Origin: Iris pallida
Lineage: Eukaryota > Streptophyta > Magnoliopsida > Asparagales > Iridaceae
Assembly: GCA_029216955.1 (NCBI GenBank)
Contig: JANAVB010003999.1
Span: 2,656,163 to 2,720,162, forward strand
Direction of reading: 5' to 3'
DNA length: 64,000 nt
The first letter of the stretch is position 1; each line of letters opens with the position of its first letter. Both the position numbers and the translations under genes were made by a program. Of this stretch, positions 32,966-51,003 are shown one piece after another. Under the pieces are notes generated by a model that ran no database searches, was not told the origin of the DNA, and saw only the letters and a program-made list of their open reading frames with translations.

Positions 32966-33110
32966 AGGGCCGACCCTGAACTCATGAGAGTCCGAAACAA
33001 ACTTTTTAAATGGGGCACCCATACTTAATGTACAAAAAGTAAAAAAATCTAAAGTAAATAAAAAAAAACTATCATTTCCATTGAACTGAACTAAAGACCT
33101 CATATATACA
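32966..33110. mobile_element. Possible terminus of a non-autonomous hAT-like element
   Basis: CAGGGCCGACCCTGA is a near-palindrome of the kind found at ends of some plant hAT elements. It is followed by a decayed segment (GAGAGTCCGAAACAAAC, GGGGCACCC, AATGTACAAAAAGT). Only one end is seen and no duplication was identified. Confidence 0.3.
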
Positions 33111-33164
33111 AGTCTAATATAGTAATCACTGTATCATAATTGTTTTGTGTTAAGGAGGACCCAT

Positions 33165-34970
33165 TGTCACGACCCGATCCCAAATTATTGGGTCGAACCG
33201 GATCATGTCCAGCCTGCACCGTTGTGAGACGGCGGCAGTAAGCTGTTCTACATGCAGGTATTCACAACAACATCCATACATTTGTCACAACTCAATATAA
33301 GAAAATTTTAAAACTTTTATTCAACATTTGAAAAGTACAACTGGAAATGAAAGAACTGAAATAAAGTGCTGAATTCAAATCTACAAATTCCAAAATAAAA
33401 ACTAGAAACTGGAAACGACTAGCTATGCGGTCGGCTCGTCGGCCTCAGGTCCTGTGTCCTCCAAGGGAGAATCTGGCAACACTACAGGGTACAAAATCGG
33501 GTCATAGTAGCTATTGTACAATAGCTCAGCGTCCTCAATGTCACCTAAAAATGTTGTCTCCAGTCAGGAGGGAGCAAGTACGAACATTTATCTCATATTT
33601 CAAGTAATAATGGAAAAGTGCAGGCTAAACAGTTGAAACAATACTTTCCAGCATTTTAACAATTGAAAATAATGTGATTTGAATGTGTAATCGTCTATGA
33701 CCGGCTTGGGTTATACAATAGCGTCCTAGCGACGCGATACAGCTTATTCCCGTGTGTAAGAGGGGTAAGCTCGCACAATATGCAATATGAGGGATATTGG
33801 TCATAAATGTTACACTATTTCCCCAATCCCCACAATCAATATCAATCAATATCTGAACCCTAGGAGAGGGTTCGTGTAGCAATGTGATTTAAACATGCAG
33901 CTAGACAGTTACTAAATAAAATATAAGAAAACATAACCGTAACTTGCCTCTGTGAATTGACTGGATCGGGAAGGTCGGTACCGAGGAGGATGTCAGGTTC
34001 GTCTCCGAGATCCTACAGTTGAGAACCTTGGCTTAGAACCATAATGAAACCATTCTAGGTGTGCTAGTTACAATCTCTAGAAGTAGACCCTAGTCATATT
34101 TTAGATTATTTAGTTAATCTTCTGTAACGCTTTAACGTCACGAGCTACGTGCGTTGTCAATTAGTTGGATATCCGGTTTCTAATTTACTTGGGAAAAATT
34201 AGCCGTTACCGATTAATTTGCAAAACTTTGTATTTTTATATCATATGTATAAAACTATATGTTCCTTTTAGTGATAAAATATGGACTTCGTTAACTTACC
34301 AATATTTTATTCAAGTTAATTAATCGTGAAAACCTTATTAGTTTTATACAAAATAATTAATACCCAAATTATAATTACGCGTCTAATAACGAAAACCAAC
34401 TCAGAAAGAGAAAGTAAAAACCTAAACTACACAATACAGGGTCACAGCAAAATAAAATAGAAAACTGGGCTTATGCCTTTTACAAATTTTTACATAAATT
34501 AATTAATCATCTAGGCGAGCTCTGAGTGCCGCGAACGGTCCAAACAGTAGGTCGATGCCCTGCACCAAAAATACTAACAGGAGTACCAGTTCTAAAAATA
34601 ATTATAAATATAAATATAGCTGTAAAAATGCGTCTCAGACTTGGTCCAAATCTTATGTTGCTGGCTAGCGCCTCAACGTACAGGAACCCTGTAGCGTTTG
34701 CGCTTCGCCGAGGCTCATTCGACCGATATGGTCGTCGCCTAACTGGTGATACAAAAATCCATGGAATCCGAAAACCAGCAAATCCAATCTATAAATTATT
34801 TTGCAAAGACCGATTTTTTTTTAAAAATAGGTTTTACTCTAATTGCTAATTTTATACGAAAATCCCTTTAAAAAATATTTTTCCGAAAATTTGGGCATCA
34901 TTTCATCTGTATTTGGGATATCCCAATTCTGGAAAAATAATAACCCAACATCAATGACTGTGCCCAAACC
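33165..34970 (-). repeat. 3' LTR of truncated gypsy element, distal part
   Basis: Minus-strand 3' end of the LTR, ending GTCGTGACA at 33165, a terminus also seen in the solo LTR at 58214. It is interrupted at 34966-34970 (AAACC) by the tandem array. Confidence 0.8.
34966..34970 (+). repeat. Target-site duplication AAACC (left)
   Basis: AAACC directly precedes the left end of the three-LTR array and recurs at 49331-49335 directly after the right end. Confidence 0.93.
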
Positions 34971-36779
34971 TGTAACGCCCCAGTCCCAAAATACGTAGGA
35001 CTAGGAACGTAGACATGCCAGCTGTATTCATACGAACTATACTCCAATATATGGAAGCCTCGTATAAATACATAAGCTGTAAAATGCAGTAGAACCATAA
35101 CTAATCTCATCCACACAAAATAAATGAATAGAAGATGTCATATAATGAGAATAAATTTGTCTTGATACAATATATTGGGCGGAGACAAATCCACTACCAA
35201 CAAAATAAGGAAAAGTACATAGAAAATGAAATGAGTGGCGAGCGAAGCGAAGACGATCCAAATGCAATCATCCTCGAAGAAATAGCGATGATCACGGCTA
35301 GAGCTAAAGCACCTGCGAAAGACAAGAGCACACACCTGGAGAGATAACCAGGTCCTCAGAGGGACGTAACAAGACACATAATATCATGCCATATAAACTG
35401 AATAAATATTGCTCAAATAAATAAGTCAATCGAATTATAACATGGTCCAATACGCACCTACTGAACGAGCGTACCATTCCCCCAACCAAACAAGGACAGG
35501 AGATAGTAAACTAATTCACGGTGGCGTATCTTTTCATGCTATGAATCCAATATGGTATCCGGACCCCAACAAGGTTCATTACCTTCTTATCGACGTAGTA
35601 AGTCACACCTACAACTAAACAAGGACAAGATGTGACGAACTAATCCGCGACAAGCTATTGTTCCAAGTCACGGTCATATACAAGTACCCAAACCAAAAGT
35701 ACTCGTACCTAACGGATAAAGGTGCCTAACCGTTCTAAGTGATATGTAGTTAAGAACAATCCTTCCTACGCATGGGCCCTGGCTAAATAGGATCGGTGTA
35801 GTCCCCTTTGGGCACCAGAGGCCCCATCAGTAAGAGTATGACGTTCCGCAGAATCGTCAGTGGCCGTCAGTAATCATGGGTAATCTGACCCGCGTCTCCG
35901 GCGGAGCTCACGGGTTACAAAAGAAAAAGTGCATCGAAGCCCATACGCTAAGAAATTGTCCTCCCCGCCCAATGCCTACTGTGTTGTATCCACAACACAA
36001 ACCTCTATAACCGCTAAGTCAAACTAGCATGCAACCTCTACTAGCGATTATTCCTATCGCACGGCTTGTACGTACTGGTGGCCAGCCAATCACGCACTTT
36101 CGTATTCTACATGTGACACACAACTTCGTGTTACAACGTGTCAAGGCCAATGAATGCAACACATAAGGTGGTCCCTTAAATATAGGTTTAATGTGTAAGA
36201 AAAATAATACATAGCAGAATAAAAAAAATGAACAATAAGTTCTAACAGGTTATGCCATGTATCACAGTTTATTTTGCATAAAAAAATTAATGCATGAAAT
36301 ATGAGCTAAAATAAATAAACAGCAAATGGCAAGGTGTCTTGCCTGATAGGACGCCTGGTGTGCTGCAATAATCAATGTGGCACGAACTGCGACTTTGGTG
36401 TAACAACTACACAAGGGGACCTCTGATGGTGGCACGGACAGTTCTATTGGGTCCAGGACGGTCAACTTAGCTAGGGACGATATAAATAAGTTCGAGATTT
36501 GGAAGAAGATATGAATATGACTAGAGAGACAAGATCGATAATTGAAGAGATTTGTTTAAATAAAAATATATATAACTATTTTAGAAAATAATTATCGTAT
36601 TTGGAAACTATATTATAGTAGTCAAAATAATATTTGAAAACATAGGAATTATTTTGATATCCAACTATAATAAAATTAGTTTAGAAAATTTTAAAAAGAA
36701 TATTTTAGAGTCCCAATTCGTAGTTAAAATAATATAAAATTAGGAAGATATTCATGAAACTTTTTTAGAATCATTTACA

Positions 36780-36782
<3 letters not shown>

Positions 36783-36840
<58 letters not shown>
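36783..36840. repeat. (AT)n microsatellite, array LTR 1
   Basis: About 58 bases of AT repeat. The allelic positions in LTR 2 and LTR 3 are longer. A (TAA)n tract follows at 36970-37005. Confidence 0.95.
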
Positions 36841-36841
<1 letters not shown>

Positions 36842-36973
36842 TCAAAGTAATTTAAAAGCCCTAATGAGTTCAAAGCCCAATATTATACTTTGTAACCAAT
36901 AATTTAGAAATACTACTATATATATTTTAATAAGACAAAATAATAATAACAATACCAAAATACCAATAATAAC

Positions 36974-37004
<31 letters not shown>

Positions 37005-38412
37005 TTCATAAAAATTATTGTGTTATACTATGTGTATATATAACAGTTGATAGTAAATATAATTATAACTATACTCATAATGTACACTAATATATTTCTA
37101 CTAATAATGATATTAATAACTAAAATAATCCACAATATTAATACACTATACATTAACTAATAAAAAGTAAATTAAAGTAAAAAAAAGAAATAAATAATAA
37201 AAACAAAACACCACTGCTGGTTCTCTCGAGGAGAACCAGCTCTTTAAAATCTAAGTGAGAGGAGGAGAGATGATGGAAGGAGAGAGGAGCGGGAGAGAGA
37301 GACAGCGAGGAGTGAGGCTGAGAAAGCGGGTGGAGGATCGGAGTGGGGGTTCGGGAGGGTTTCGGCGGTCTTACGGAGGTGGCGGACGGAGAGGGTTGCA
37401 CGCGCGGGTTTCCAGGCGGAGGAAGTTAGGGCGGAGGCGGTCTCGGCCGAGCGGAGTGGAAGGCCGGGGCGGCGGAGATCTGCGACGCCGGCGGTGAGTT
37501 ATGGAGATGCGGTCGGTGCTGGAGGCTGGGCGCGGTGGTGGCGGAAGGAAACTCGGCGGAGATGGGCGAAAGAGAGGGGCGACCGGCGGGGGTTTGATCG
37601 GAGGCGGCGGTCAGCGGTGGCTCGCGCGGTCCCGCGACGGCGACGCGTCCATGGGTTTCGAACGGCGCGACTTTGAAGAGGACTGGGCGGCGGGTGGCTT
37701 GGTCTCTCGCCAATGGGGCAGCGGAGGCTCCTGTCACGGCTATTCGACGAGGGCAGACTATGGAGGGGTTCACTAGAGAGCATCGGTCGAGGTGGCGCAC
37801 GACGGAGTGCGGCCATGGCAGCGGAGGCTCAGGTGAGAGTTTCTCTTTCCTTTCCTATTTTGTGGTGGTTTATGGTGTTTGGGAAGGTCGGGGCTGGAGT
37901 CGACAGGAGTTGGGGCCGGTGGTTTTGACGGGGTCCGGTGGGGTGGTAGTGAAGATGCTGATGGCGGGAACGGAGAAGTCGAGGGGTCGGTCGGGGTTTG
38001 GCCTGGCGGGGGTTTGTTACTGTCGGTGATGACGGGTGCCGGTAGAGGTTTTTGTCATTAGTAGCGGTGGTCGGAGGGTGTTGGCGAGGCAGGAGGAGGC
38101 TGACTGGTGGTTGGGGCTTTTTCCGGCCGGTGGAGACGGGTTGGTCGAGGTGGCGGGATGAACCTGGTGGTCGGGTTGGGTTAGGATAGGGATAGGTTTA
38201 GGGGTTTTAGAGAAAGGATGGTATCGGCATGTGTCATACGAAACACGGGATGGATTGACGTCCGGGGTTGTCGGACGCGGATAGAAAAACCATGTATTTG
38301 TATTAGAAATAAAACATAGTGAATGGGAAGGGGGACACGGACACGGTGCACTCACGTTTGTGGTAGAATTTGTGGAGGAATATTGTGGAAAAATATTGGA
38401 GGAGTACCTGTC

Positions 38413-38420
38413 TATTTATA
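38413..38420 (-). promoter_or_regulatory. TATA box of array LTR 1
   Basis: TATAAATA on the minus strand. Identical boxes are at 43505-43512 and 48688-48695 in the other two LTRs. Each would drive transcription leftward through a long leader of more than 3 kb. Confidence 0.6.
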
Positions 38421-39055
38421 GGATGTGGAAATTCCCAATTGGATAGGAATTAGGATTGGTTTAAAACCCAAGTAGATAATTTACTATTTAATTTAAAATC
38501 ATTTAAATCCAAATCTAAATATAAATCCAATTCCAAATACAAATCAAATTTAAATCTAATTAAATTCTTGGTTTAAAATCAATGGGATAATTCAAATTTC
38601 AAATGTTTCACTATTTAAATAAATCCATGAATTCAAATCAAGATTTAAATCGTCACAATAATTTCAAAATATATTTTCCAAAAATACAATATAATAATAA
38701 TTTCAAAAATAATATCATTATTTAAATGCACTAATAAAAAATTAAAATAATATCTATGAAGAATATTATTTATTATTAGTAACTGCTATAAACAAAAAGG
38801 CTTTCATAATTAAAATCGTAAACTTGAAAATAATAGCTAGAAATAATTATTGTCTATATTTCTTTGAAACTATAAAAATAATAAAAATAATGTTTTTCAA
38901 AAATATGTATGCTCGCACATATTCGCATTCGTCGAGCAATTACGAAAGACGAACCTTCGTACCCGACGTACAATACGACTACGTGACGTACAATACAAAA
39001 TTTTAAATCAGTACAAATTTTAAATAAAAAATAGTAGAAATTTAGGGGTTTTACA

Positions 39056-40039
39056 TCCTACCCAACTTAAAAGAATTTCGTCCTCGAAATTAAGAATTCG
39101 TAGGGGGGGTGAGAAGACACAAGGGGTATCGATGATGAACAATCAATAACAAAATCATGCCGTAAGAAATTGCGATCTAGATCATAGGGAAATAATACGA
39201 TATGGTCGTAATCGATAGGATGGCTAGAGGGAGTTCTAGTATAACGCTTTCGTCCTCCTAAAATAGGTGAAGACGAAAGCAATCTAGAGTTCGAAGGAGG
39301 CGTTATCGAATACGAATACGTGATTCAAAGACGATCGAATAATTTCAAAAGAATTGTCAAGGCAGTCGTGGATGGGATTGTAAGGGCCAAGTTTAATTAT
39401 GTCCCCATCCACGTAGAGTAATAGACAAAAGCGAACCAAAGTGCACTTGGTTGATCAGACCATTATGCACCGGTTCTGAATAGACAATAGGCTAGTGAGC
39501 GCTCAATAGCATATGTCATGAACAAACTCGATAAAGAATAAGCTTGCAAAAACTAGGCTACATTAGCATCATTAGTCAAAATGGTAAATACATAGGCACG
39601 AGAGATTAAGATTTAAAGAAGGTAGAATGATTCTAAGTCATACAGTCGTCCTATAGTCTTCTTGTCCAAGTCCTTGGTTGGCTAGACGGGTTAGGTCCTC
39701 TAGATTCTAGGATCTAAATAAGCTTGCTAATATAGGTCACTAGGTCAAAGGGGTTGATAGTTCTTAAGGTATTCTACCCAACTTAAAGAATTAAACTAAT
39801 GGTGTTTTGGGACAACTAACAAGTAGGGTCAATCTCTAGCAAGCACGAAGGAAAGATAAGAATAGGGATGGAAGGAAGCAAGCAAGATGCAATTGATGAG
39901 TCAAACGGTAGATAAAATCAAGGAAAGGGGTCAAGTATGTGGATGAGATCATAGACTTCTAATCCTATACGCAGGCTTGCTCGGTAGGTAAAGTAACCAA
40001 AATAATTTATCTTGACCTACATGGGCCACCACAAAAACA
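39056..40039 (-). other. Internal segment 1 of the array
   Basis: 984 bases. On the minus strand it begins TGTTTTTGTGGTGGCCCATG, containing the candidate primer site, and ends with GAGGACGAAATTC and a purine tract. No gag or pol motif in any frame. Confidence 0.85.
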
Positions 40040-41856
40040 TGTAACGCCCCAGTCCCAAAATACGTAGGACTAGGAACGTAGACATGCCAGCTGTATTCAT
40101 CCGAAGTATACTCCAATATATGGAAGCCTCGTATAAATACATAAGCTGTAAAATGCAATAGAACCATAACAAATCTCATCCACACAAAATAAATGAATAG
40201 AAGATGTCATATAATGAGAATAAATTTGTCTTGATACAATATGTTGGGCGGAGACAAATCCACTACCAACAAAATAAGGAAAAGTACATAAAAAATGAAA
40301 TGAGTGGCGAGCGAAGCGAAGACGATCCAAATGCAATCATCCTCAAAGAAATAACGATGATCACGGCTAGAGCTAAAGCACCTGCGAAAGACAAGAGCAC
40401 ACACCTGGAGAGATAACCAGGTCCTCAGAGGGACGTAACAAGACACATAATATCATGCCATATAAACTGAATAAATATTACTCAAATAAATAAGTCAATC
40501 GAATTATAACATGGTCCAATACGCACCTACTGAACGAGCGTACCATCCCCCCAACCAAACAAGGACAGGAGATGGTAAACTAATTCACGGTGGCGTATCT
40601 TTCCATGCTATGAATCCAATATGGTATCCGGACCCCAACAAGGTTCATTACCTTCTCATCGAAGTAGTAAGTCACACCAACAACCAAACAAGGACAAGAT
40701 GTGACGAACTAATCCGCTACAAGCTATTGTTCCAAGTCACGGTCAGATACAAGTACCCAAACCAAAAGTACTCGTACCTAACGGATAAAGGTGCCTAACC
40801 GTTCAAAGTGATATGTAGTTAAGAACAATCCTTCCTACGCATGGGCCCTGGCTAAATAGGATCGGCGTAGTCCCCTTAGGGCACCAGAGGCCCCATCAGT
40901 AAGAGCATGACGTTTCGCAGAATCGTCAGTGGCCATCAGTAATCATGGGTAATCTGTCCCGCATCTCCGGCGGAGCTCACGGGTTAAAAAGGGAAAGTGC
41001 ATCGAAGCCCATACGCTAAAAAATTGTCCTCCCCGCCCAATGACTACTGTGTTGTATCCACAACACAAACCTCTATAACCGCCAAGTCAAACTAGCATGC
41101 AACCTCTATTAGCGGTTATTCCTATCGCACGGCTTGTACGTACTGGTGGCCAGTAAATCACGCACTTCTGTGTTCTACATGCGACACACAACTTCGTGTT
41201 ACAACATGTCAAGGCAAATGAATACAACACACAAGGTGGTCCCTTAAATCTAGGTTTAATGTGTAAGAAAAATAATACATAGCAGAATAAAAAAATGAAC
41301 AATAAGTTCTAACAGGTTATGCCATGTATCACAGTTTATTTTGCATAAAAAAAAAATAATGCATGAAATATGAGCTAAAATAAATAAACAGCAAATGGAA
41401 AGGTGTCTTGCCTGGTAGGACGCCTGGTGTGCTGCGATAATCAATGTGGCACGAACTGCGACTTTGGTGTAACAACTACATAAGGGGACCTCTGATGGTG
41501 GCACGGACAGTTCCATTGGGTCCAGGACGGTCAACTTAGCTAGGGACGATATAAATAAGTTCGGGATTTGGAAGAAGATATGAATATGACTAGAGAGACA
41601 AGATCGATAATTGAAGAGATTTGTTTAAATAAAAATATATATAACTATTTTAGAAAATAATTATCGTATTTGGAAACTATATTATAGTAGTCAAAATAAT
41701 ATTTGAAAACATAGGAATTATTTTGATATCCAACTATAATAAAATTAGTTTAGAAAATTTTAAAAAGAATATTTTTAGAGTCCCAATCCGTAGTTAAAAT
41801 AATATAAAATTTGGAAGATATTCATGAAACTTTTTTAGAATCATTTACAAATATTT

Positions 41857-41930
<74 letters not shown>

Positions 41931-44146
41931 CAAAGTAATTTAAAAGCCCTAATGAGTTCAAAGCCCAATATTATACTTTGTTACCAATAATTTAGAAATA
42001 CTACTATATATATTTTAATAAGACAAAATAATAATAACAATACCAAAATACCAATAATAACAATAATAATAATAATGGTAATAATAATAATAATAATATT
42101 CATAAAATAATTGTGTTATACTATGTGTATATATAACAGTTGATAGTAAATATAATTATAACTATACTCATAATGTACACTAATATATTTCTACTAATAA
42201 TGATATTAATAACTAAAATAATCCACAATATTAATACACTATACATTAACTCATAAAAAGTAAATTAAAATAAAAAAAGAAATAAATAATAAAAACAAAA
42301 CACCACTGCTGGTTCTCTCGAGGAGAACCAGCTCCTTAAAATCTAAGAGAGAGGAGGAGAGATGATGGAAGGAGAGAGGAGCGGAAGAGAGAGCTAGCGA
42401 GGAGTGAGGCTGAGAGAGCGGGCGGAGGATCGGAGTGGGGGTTCGGGAGGGTTTCGGCGGTCTTACGGAGGCGGCGGCCGGAGAGGGTTGCGCGCGCGAG
42501 TTTCCAGGCGGAGGAAGTTAGGGCGGAGGCGGTCTCGGCCGAGCGGAGTGGAAGGCCGGGGAGGCGGAGATCTGCGACGCCAGCGGTGAGTTATGGAGAT
42601 ACGGTCGGTGCTGGAGGCTGGGCGCGATGGTGGCGGAAGGGAACTCGGCGGAGATGGGCGGAAGAGAGGGGCGACCGGCGGGGGTTTGATCGGAGGCGGC
42701 GGTCAGCGGTGGCTCGCGCGGTCCCGCGACGGTGACGCGTCCGTGGGTTTCGGACGGCACGACTGTGAAGAGGACTGGGCGGCGGGTGGCTTGGTCTCTC
42801 GCCAATGGGGCGGTGGAGGCTCCGGTCACGGCTGTTCGACGAGGGCAGACTACGGAGGGGTTCACTAGAGAGCATCGGTCGATGTGGCGCACAACGGAGT
42901 GCGGCCGTGGCAGCGGAGGCTCAGGTGAGAGTTTCTCTTTCCTTTCCTATTTTGTGGTGGTTTATGGTGTTTGGGAAGGTCAGGGTTGGAGTCGACATGA
43001 GTTGGGGCCGGTGGTTTTGAAGGGGTCCGGTGGGGTGGTAGTGAAGATGCTGATGGCGGGGAAGGAGAAGTCGAGGGGTCGGCCGAGGTTTGGCCTGGCG
43101 GGGGTTTGTTACTGTCGGTGATGACGGGTGCCGGTAGAGGTTTTTGTCATTAGTAGCGGTGGTCGGAGGGTGTTGGCGAGGCAGGAGGAGGCTGACTGGT
43201 GGTTGGGGCTTTTTTCGGCCGGTGGAGACGGGTTGGTCGAGGTGGCGGGATGAACCTGGTGGTCGGGTTGGGTTAGGATAGGGATATGTTTAGGGGTTTT
43301 AGAGAGAGGGTAGTATCGGCATGTGTCCTACGAAACACGGGATGGGTTGACGTCCGGGGTTGTCGGACGCGGATAGAAAAATCATGTATTTGTATTAGAA
43401 ATAAAATATAGTGAATGGGAAGGGGGACACGGACACAGTGCACTCACGTTTATGGTGGAATTTGTGGAGGAATATTGTAGAAAAATATTGGAGGAGTACC
43501 TGCCTATTTATAGGATGTAGAAATTCCCAATTGGATAGGGATTAGGATTGGTTTAAAACCCAAGTAGATAATTTACTATTTAATTTAAAATCATTTAAAT
43601 CCAAATCTAAATATAAATCAAATTTCAAATACAAATCAATTTTAAATCTAATTAAATTCTTGGTTTAAAATCAATGGGATAATTCAAATTTCAAATGTTT
43701 CACTATTTAAATAAATCTATGAATTCAAATCAAGATTTAAATCGTCACAATAATTTCAAAATATCTTTTCCAAAAATACAATATAATAATAATTTCGAAA
43801 ATAATATCATTATTTAAATGCACTAATAAAAAATTAAAATAATATCTATGAAGAATATTATTTATTATTAGTAACTGCTATAAACAAAAAGGCTTTCATA
43901 ATTAAATCGTAAACTTGAAAATAATAGCTAGAAATAATTATTGTCTATATTTCTTTGAAACTATAAAAATAATAAAAATAATGTTTTTCAAAAATATGTA
44001 CGCTCGCACAAATTTGCATTCGTCGAGGAATTACGAAAGACGAACCTTCGCACACGACGTACAATACGACTACGTGACGTACAATACAAAATTTTAAATC
44101 AGTACAAATTTTAAATAAAAAATAGTAGAAATTTAGGGGTTTTACA
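40040..44146 (-). repeat. Array LTR copy 2 (central)
   Basis: 4107 bases, same ends as the other copies. It serves both as 3' LTR of one unit and 5' LTR of the next. The (AT)n run at 41858-41928 is longer than in copy 1. Confidence 0.92.
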
Positions 44147-45128
44147 TCCTACCCAACTTAAAAGAATTTCGTCCTCGAAATTAAGAATTCGTGGGGGGGT
44201 GAGAAGACACAAGGGGTATCGATGATGAACAATCAATAACAAAATCATGCCGTAAGAAATTACGATCTAGATCATAGGAAAATAATACGATATGGTCGTA
44301 ATCGATAGGATGGCTAGAGGGAGTTCTAGTATAACGCTTTCGTCCTCCTAAAATAGGTGAAGACGAAAGCAATATAGAGTTCGAAGGAGGCGTTATCGAA
44401 TACGAATACGTGATTCAAAGACGATCGAATAATTTCAAAAGAATTGTCAAGGCAGTCGTGGATGGGATTGTAAGGGCCAAGTTTAATTATGTCCCCATCC
44501 ACGTAGAGTAATAGACAAAAGCGAACCAAAGTGCACTTGGTTGATCAGACCATTATGCACCGGTTCTGAATAGACAATAGGCTAGTGAGCGCTCAATAGC
44601 ATATGTCATGAACAAACTCGATAAAGAATAAGCTTGCAAAAACTAGGCTACATTAGCATCATTAGTCAAAATGGTAAATACATAGGCACGAGAGATTAAG
44701 ATTTAAAGAAGGTAGAATGATTCTAAGTCATACAGTCGTCCTATAGTCTTCTTGTCCAAGTCCTTGGTTGGCTAGACGGGTTAGGTCCTCTAGATTCTAG
44801 GATCTAAATAAGCTTGCTAATATAGGTCACTAGGTCAAAGGGGTTGATAGTTCTTAAGGTATTCTACCCAACTTAAAGAATTAAACTAATGGTGTTTTGG
44901 GACAACTAACAAGTAGGGTCAATCTCTAGCAAGCACGAAGGAAAGATAAGAATAGGGATGGAAGGAAGCAAGCAAGATGCAATTGATGAGTCAAATGGAA
45001 GATAAAATCAAGGAAAGAGGTCAAGTATGTGGATGAGATCCTAGACTTCTAATCCTATACCCATGCTTGCTCGGTAGGTAAAGTAACCAAATAATTTATC
45101 TTGACCTGCATGGGCCACCACAAAAACA
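44147..45128 (-). other. Internal segment 2 of the array
   Basis: 982 bases, collinear with 39056-40039 and about 98-99% identical by eye. No coding capacity recognised. Confidence 0.85.
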
Positions 45129-49330
<4,202 letters not shown>

Positions 49331-49335
49331 AAACC
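49331..49335 (+). repeat. Target-site duplication AAACC (right)
   Basis: Pairs with 34966-34970 across the whole tandem array. Confidence 0.93.
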
Positions 49336-50593
49336 AGGAAATACCAAAAATCCCACCAAATGTAATTATCCAACCCGAAAACACATCACAATTATATATA
49401 GCCAAAAACCACAGAATAATCCCGAAATAAATTCGAAAATCCCGAAATAAAGTTTGAAAAACCGAAAGCCACAGAACCAAAACAAAACGAACGAATCATT
49501 CTGAAATGGGATTCGAAAATTCCGAAACTACAATCGCCTAAACCGAATCCCGTAACGGGATCGGGAACCGTATCATCATCGACACTAAAGTAGGGACACG
49601 GGGACACGAGATATACCTTGAGTTGCTCGGCTGGAGCTCTCAGATGATAATAGAAAAAGAAAACCACGTACCCACGGACTCGGGAAAGTCCAAAACTCGC
49701 GGACAGCAACGAAAATCGCCGGAACAACTCTGGACAGCGCTGTTGAAACAGCGGAGCGCACGCGGGCTGAGCGCTCGGCCTGGGCTGGCCGGAGCGGGGT
49801 CGGGGCGGCGCTGGTGGACGCGCGCGGCTGGGTCGGGCGGCGGACAGCCGCGGGATCGGCCGGGGAGGAGCTCGGGAAGAGGGGGTGGGCACGGGGCGAG
49901 CAGGAGAGGGCGGCGCCGGGTCTAGGGCACGGCGGACGGGGCGGAGATGGCACCGGGCGGAGTCGCGGGAGGTGGCGCCGGAGGCTATGGCCAAGGGAGG
50001 GCGGCACCGGGACTCTGGCGGTCAGCCGGAGTTGCTGGCCGGCGGACGGAGGTACCGGGTACCGAGCGGCGACGGATCGGAGGTGGGGCTCGGGTTGAGG
50101 GCTCTGGAGAGGGGGAAAGAAAATAAGAATGAGTGAGAGGGATTGGGAAAGATGGTGAGGTAGAGAAAAATTGAGAGTGAGGGAGGGAGCTGTAGTTCGT
50201 GAGTGTGGTGGTGGTGGGGTGTTTTAATAAGGAAGAGTAGGAGAAAGTTTATGGGGAGGAGAAGTAGCAGAAGAAATAAGAGGGGATGGGTGGCTTGGTC
50301 GTGGGAGACCAGGCCAGAACGTGGGGAGGGATATATTTTTGTTTTTAATAATAAGTCAAACCATATACATATATAACTTGTTTTTTTTTAATCAGGTTTT
50401 AAATGGAAAACTAAGGATGGGTTCAGAACTGAGTCGGGTTTCGGGAAACCGGATTCGAACTCGGAGTCGGACTCCGGACACGGGATCGGGGCAGGGCCAC
50501 AAACAAAAACCCAATGATAATTTTAAAAAATAATATTTTCCTAATTTCGACTAATAAATAATAATAATAATAATATATATATATATAATTATG

Positions 50594-50634
<41 letters not shown>

Positions 50635-50681
50635 CTAAAATTATGCTACAATTCAACAATTCTAAAATTCTGGGTTTCACA
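49336..50681 (-). repeat. 3' LTR of truncated gypsy element, proximal part
   Basis: Minus-strand LTR start TGTGAAACCCAGAATTTTAG at 50681. Contains (TAA)n (50560-50635) and a GC-rich stretch (49720-50100). Long open frames in the GC-rich stretch lack domain evidence. Confidence 0.78.
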
Positions 50682-50738
50682 ATCTTCTCTCCTTAGAGAA
50701 TTTCGTCCTCGAAATTAAGGCAGGGTTAGGGGGTTACC

Positions 50739-51003
50739 TCAAATTTCAAACAGATACGGATACTGCTCCTGCACCTTGTCTTCTCGCTCCCAGGTAGACT
50801 CGTCTGGTGAGTTGTGCCGCCACATAACTCTGACTATTGGCGTCACAGAATTCCTGGTTCTCTTTTCTCCTCTGTCCAATATCGCCACTGGTTTCTCTGG
50901 CACTGTGAGGCTGGGTCCAATTTCTAGCTCCGAATGGTCCAAGATGTGGCTCGGGTCCGGAATATAGCATCTCAGTTGCAAAACGTGGAAGATGTTGGCC
51001 CAA
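50739..51003 (-). pseudogene. Chromodomain end of a gypsy integrase, truncated
   Basis: Minus strand: IFHVLQLRCYIPDPSHILDH, then AILDRGEKRTRNSVTPIVRV and STWEREDKVQEQYPYLF. This matches the integrase C-terminal extension and chromodomain of the Tekay elements at 13040-13420. The frame is open to the natural end, but homology stops abruptly near 51003, so RT, RNase H and the integrase core are gone. Confidence 0.85.

Larger units (their letters stand above)
34971..39055 (-). repeat. Array LTR copy 1
   Basis: 4085 bases, TG...CA. Minus-strand TATAAATA at 38413-38420, about 635 bases from the LTR start. A GC-rich block (37255-38060) lies downstream of it, and an (AT)n run at 36783-36840. Open frames in the GC-rich block exist on both strands but have no domain match and are treated as chance. 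Confidence 0.92.

Noticed and set aside
37426..37816. Minus-strand frames of 105-124 residues repeated in each array LTR
   Set aside because: They recur only because the LTR is repeated; indels between copies change the frame, and no family is recognised.
49392..50007. Pro/Arg/Ser-rich open frames of 140-200 residues on the minus strand
   Set aside because: They lie inside a gypsy LTR (GC-rich leader), overlap each other in different frames and have no domain.
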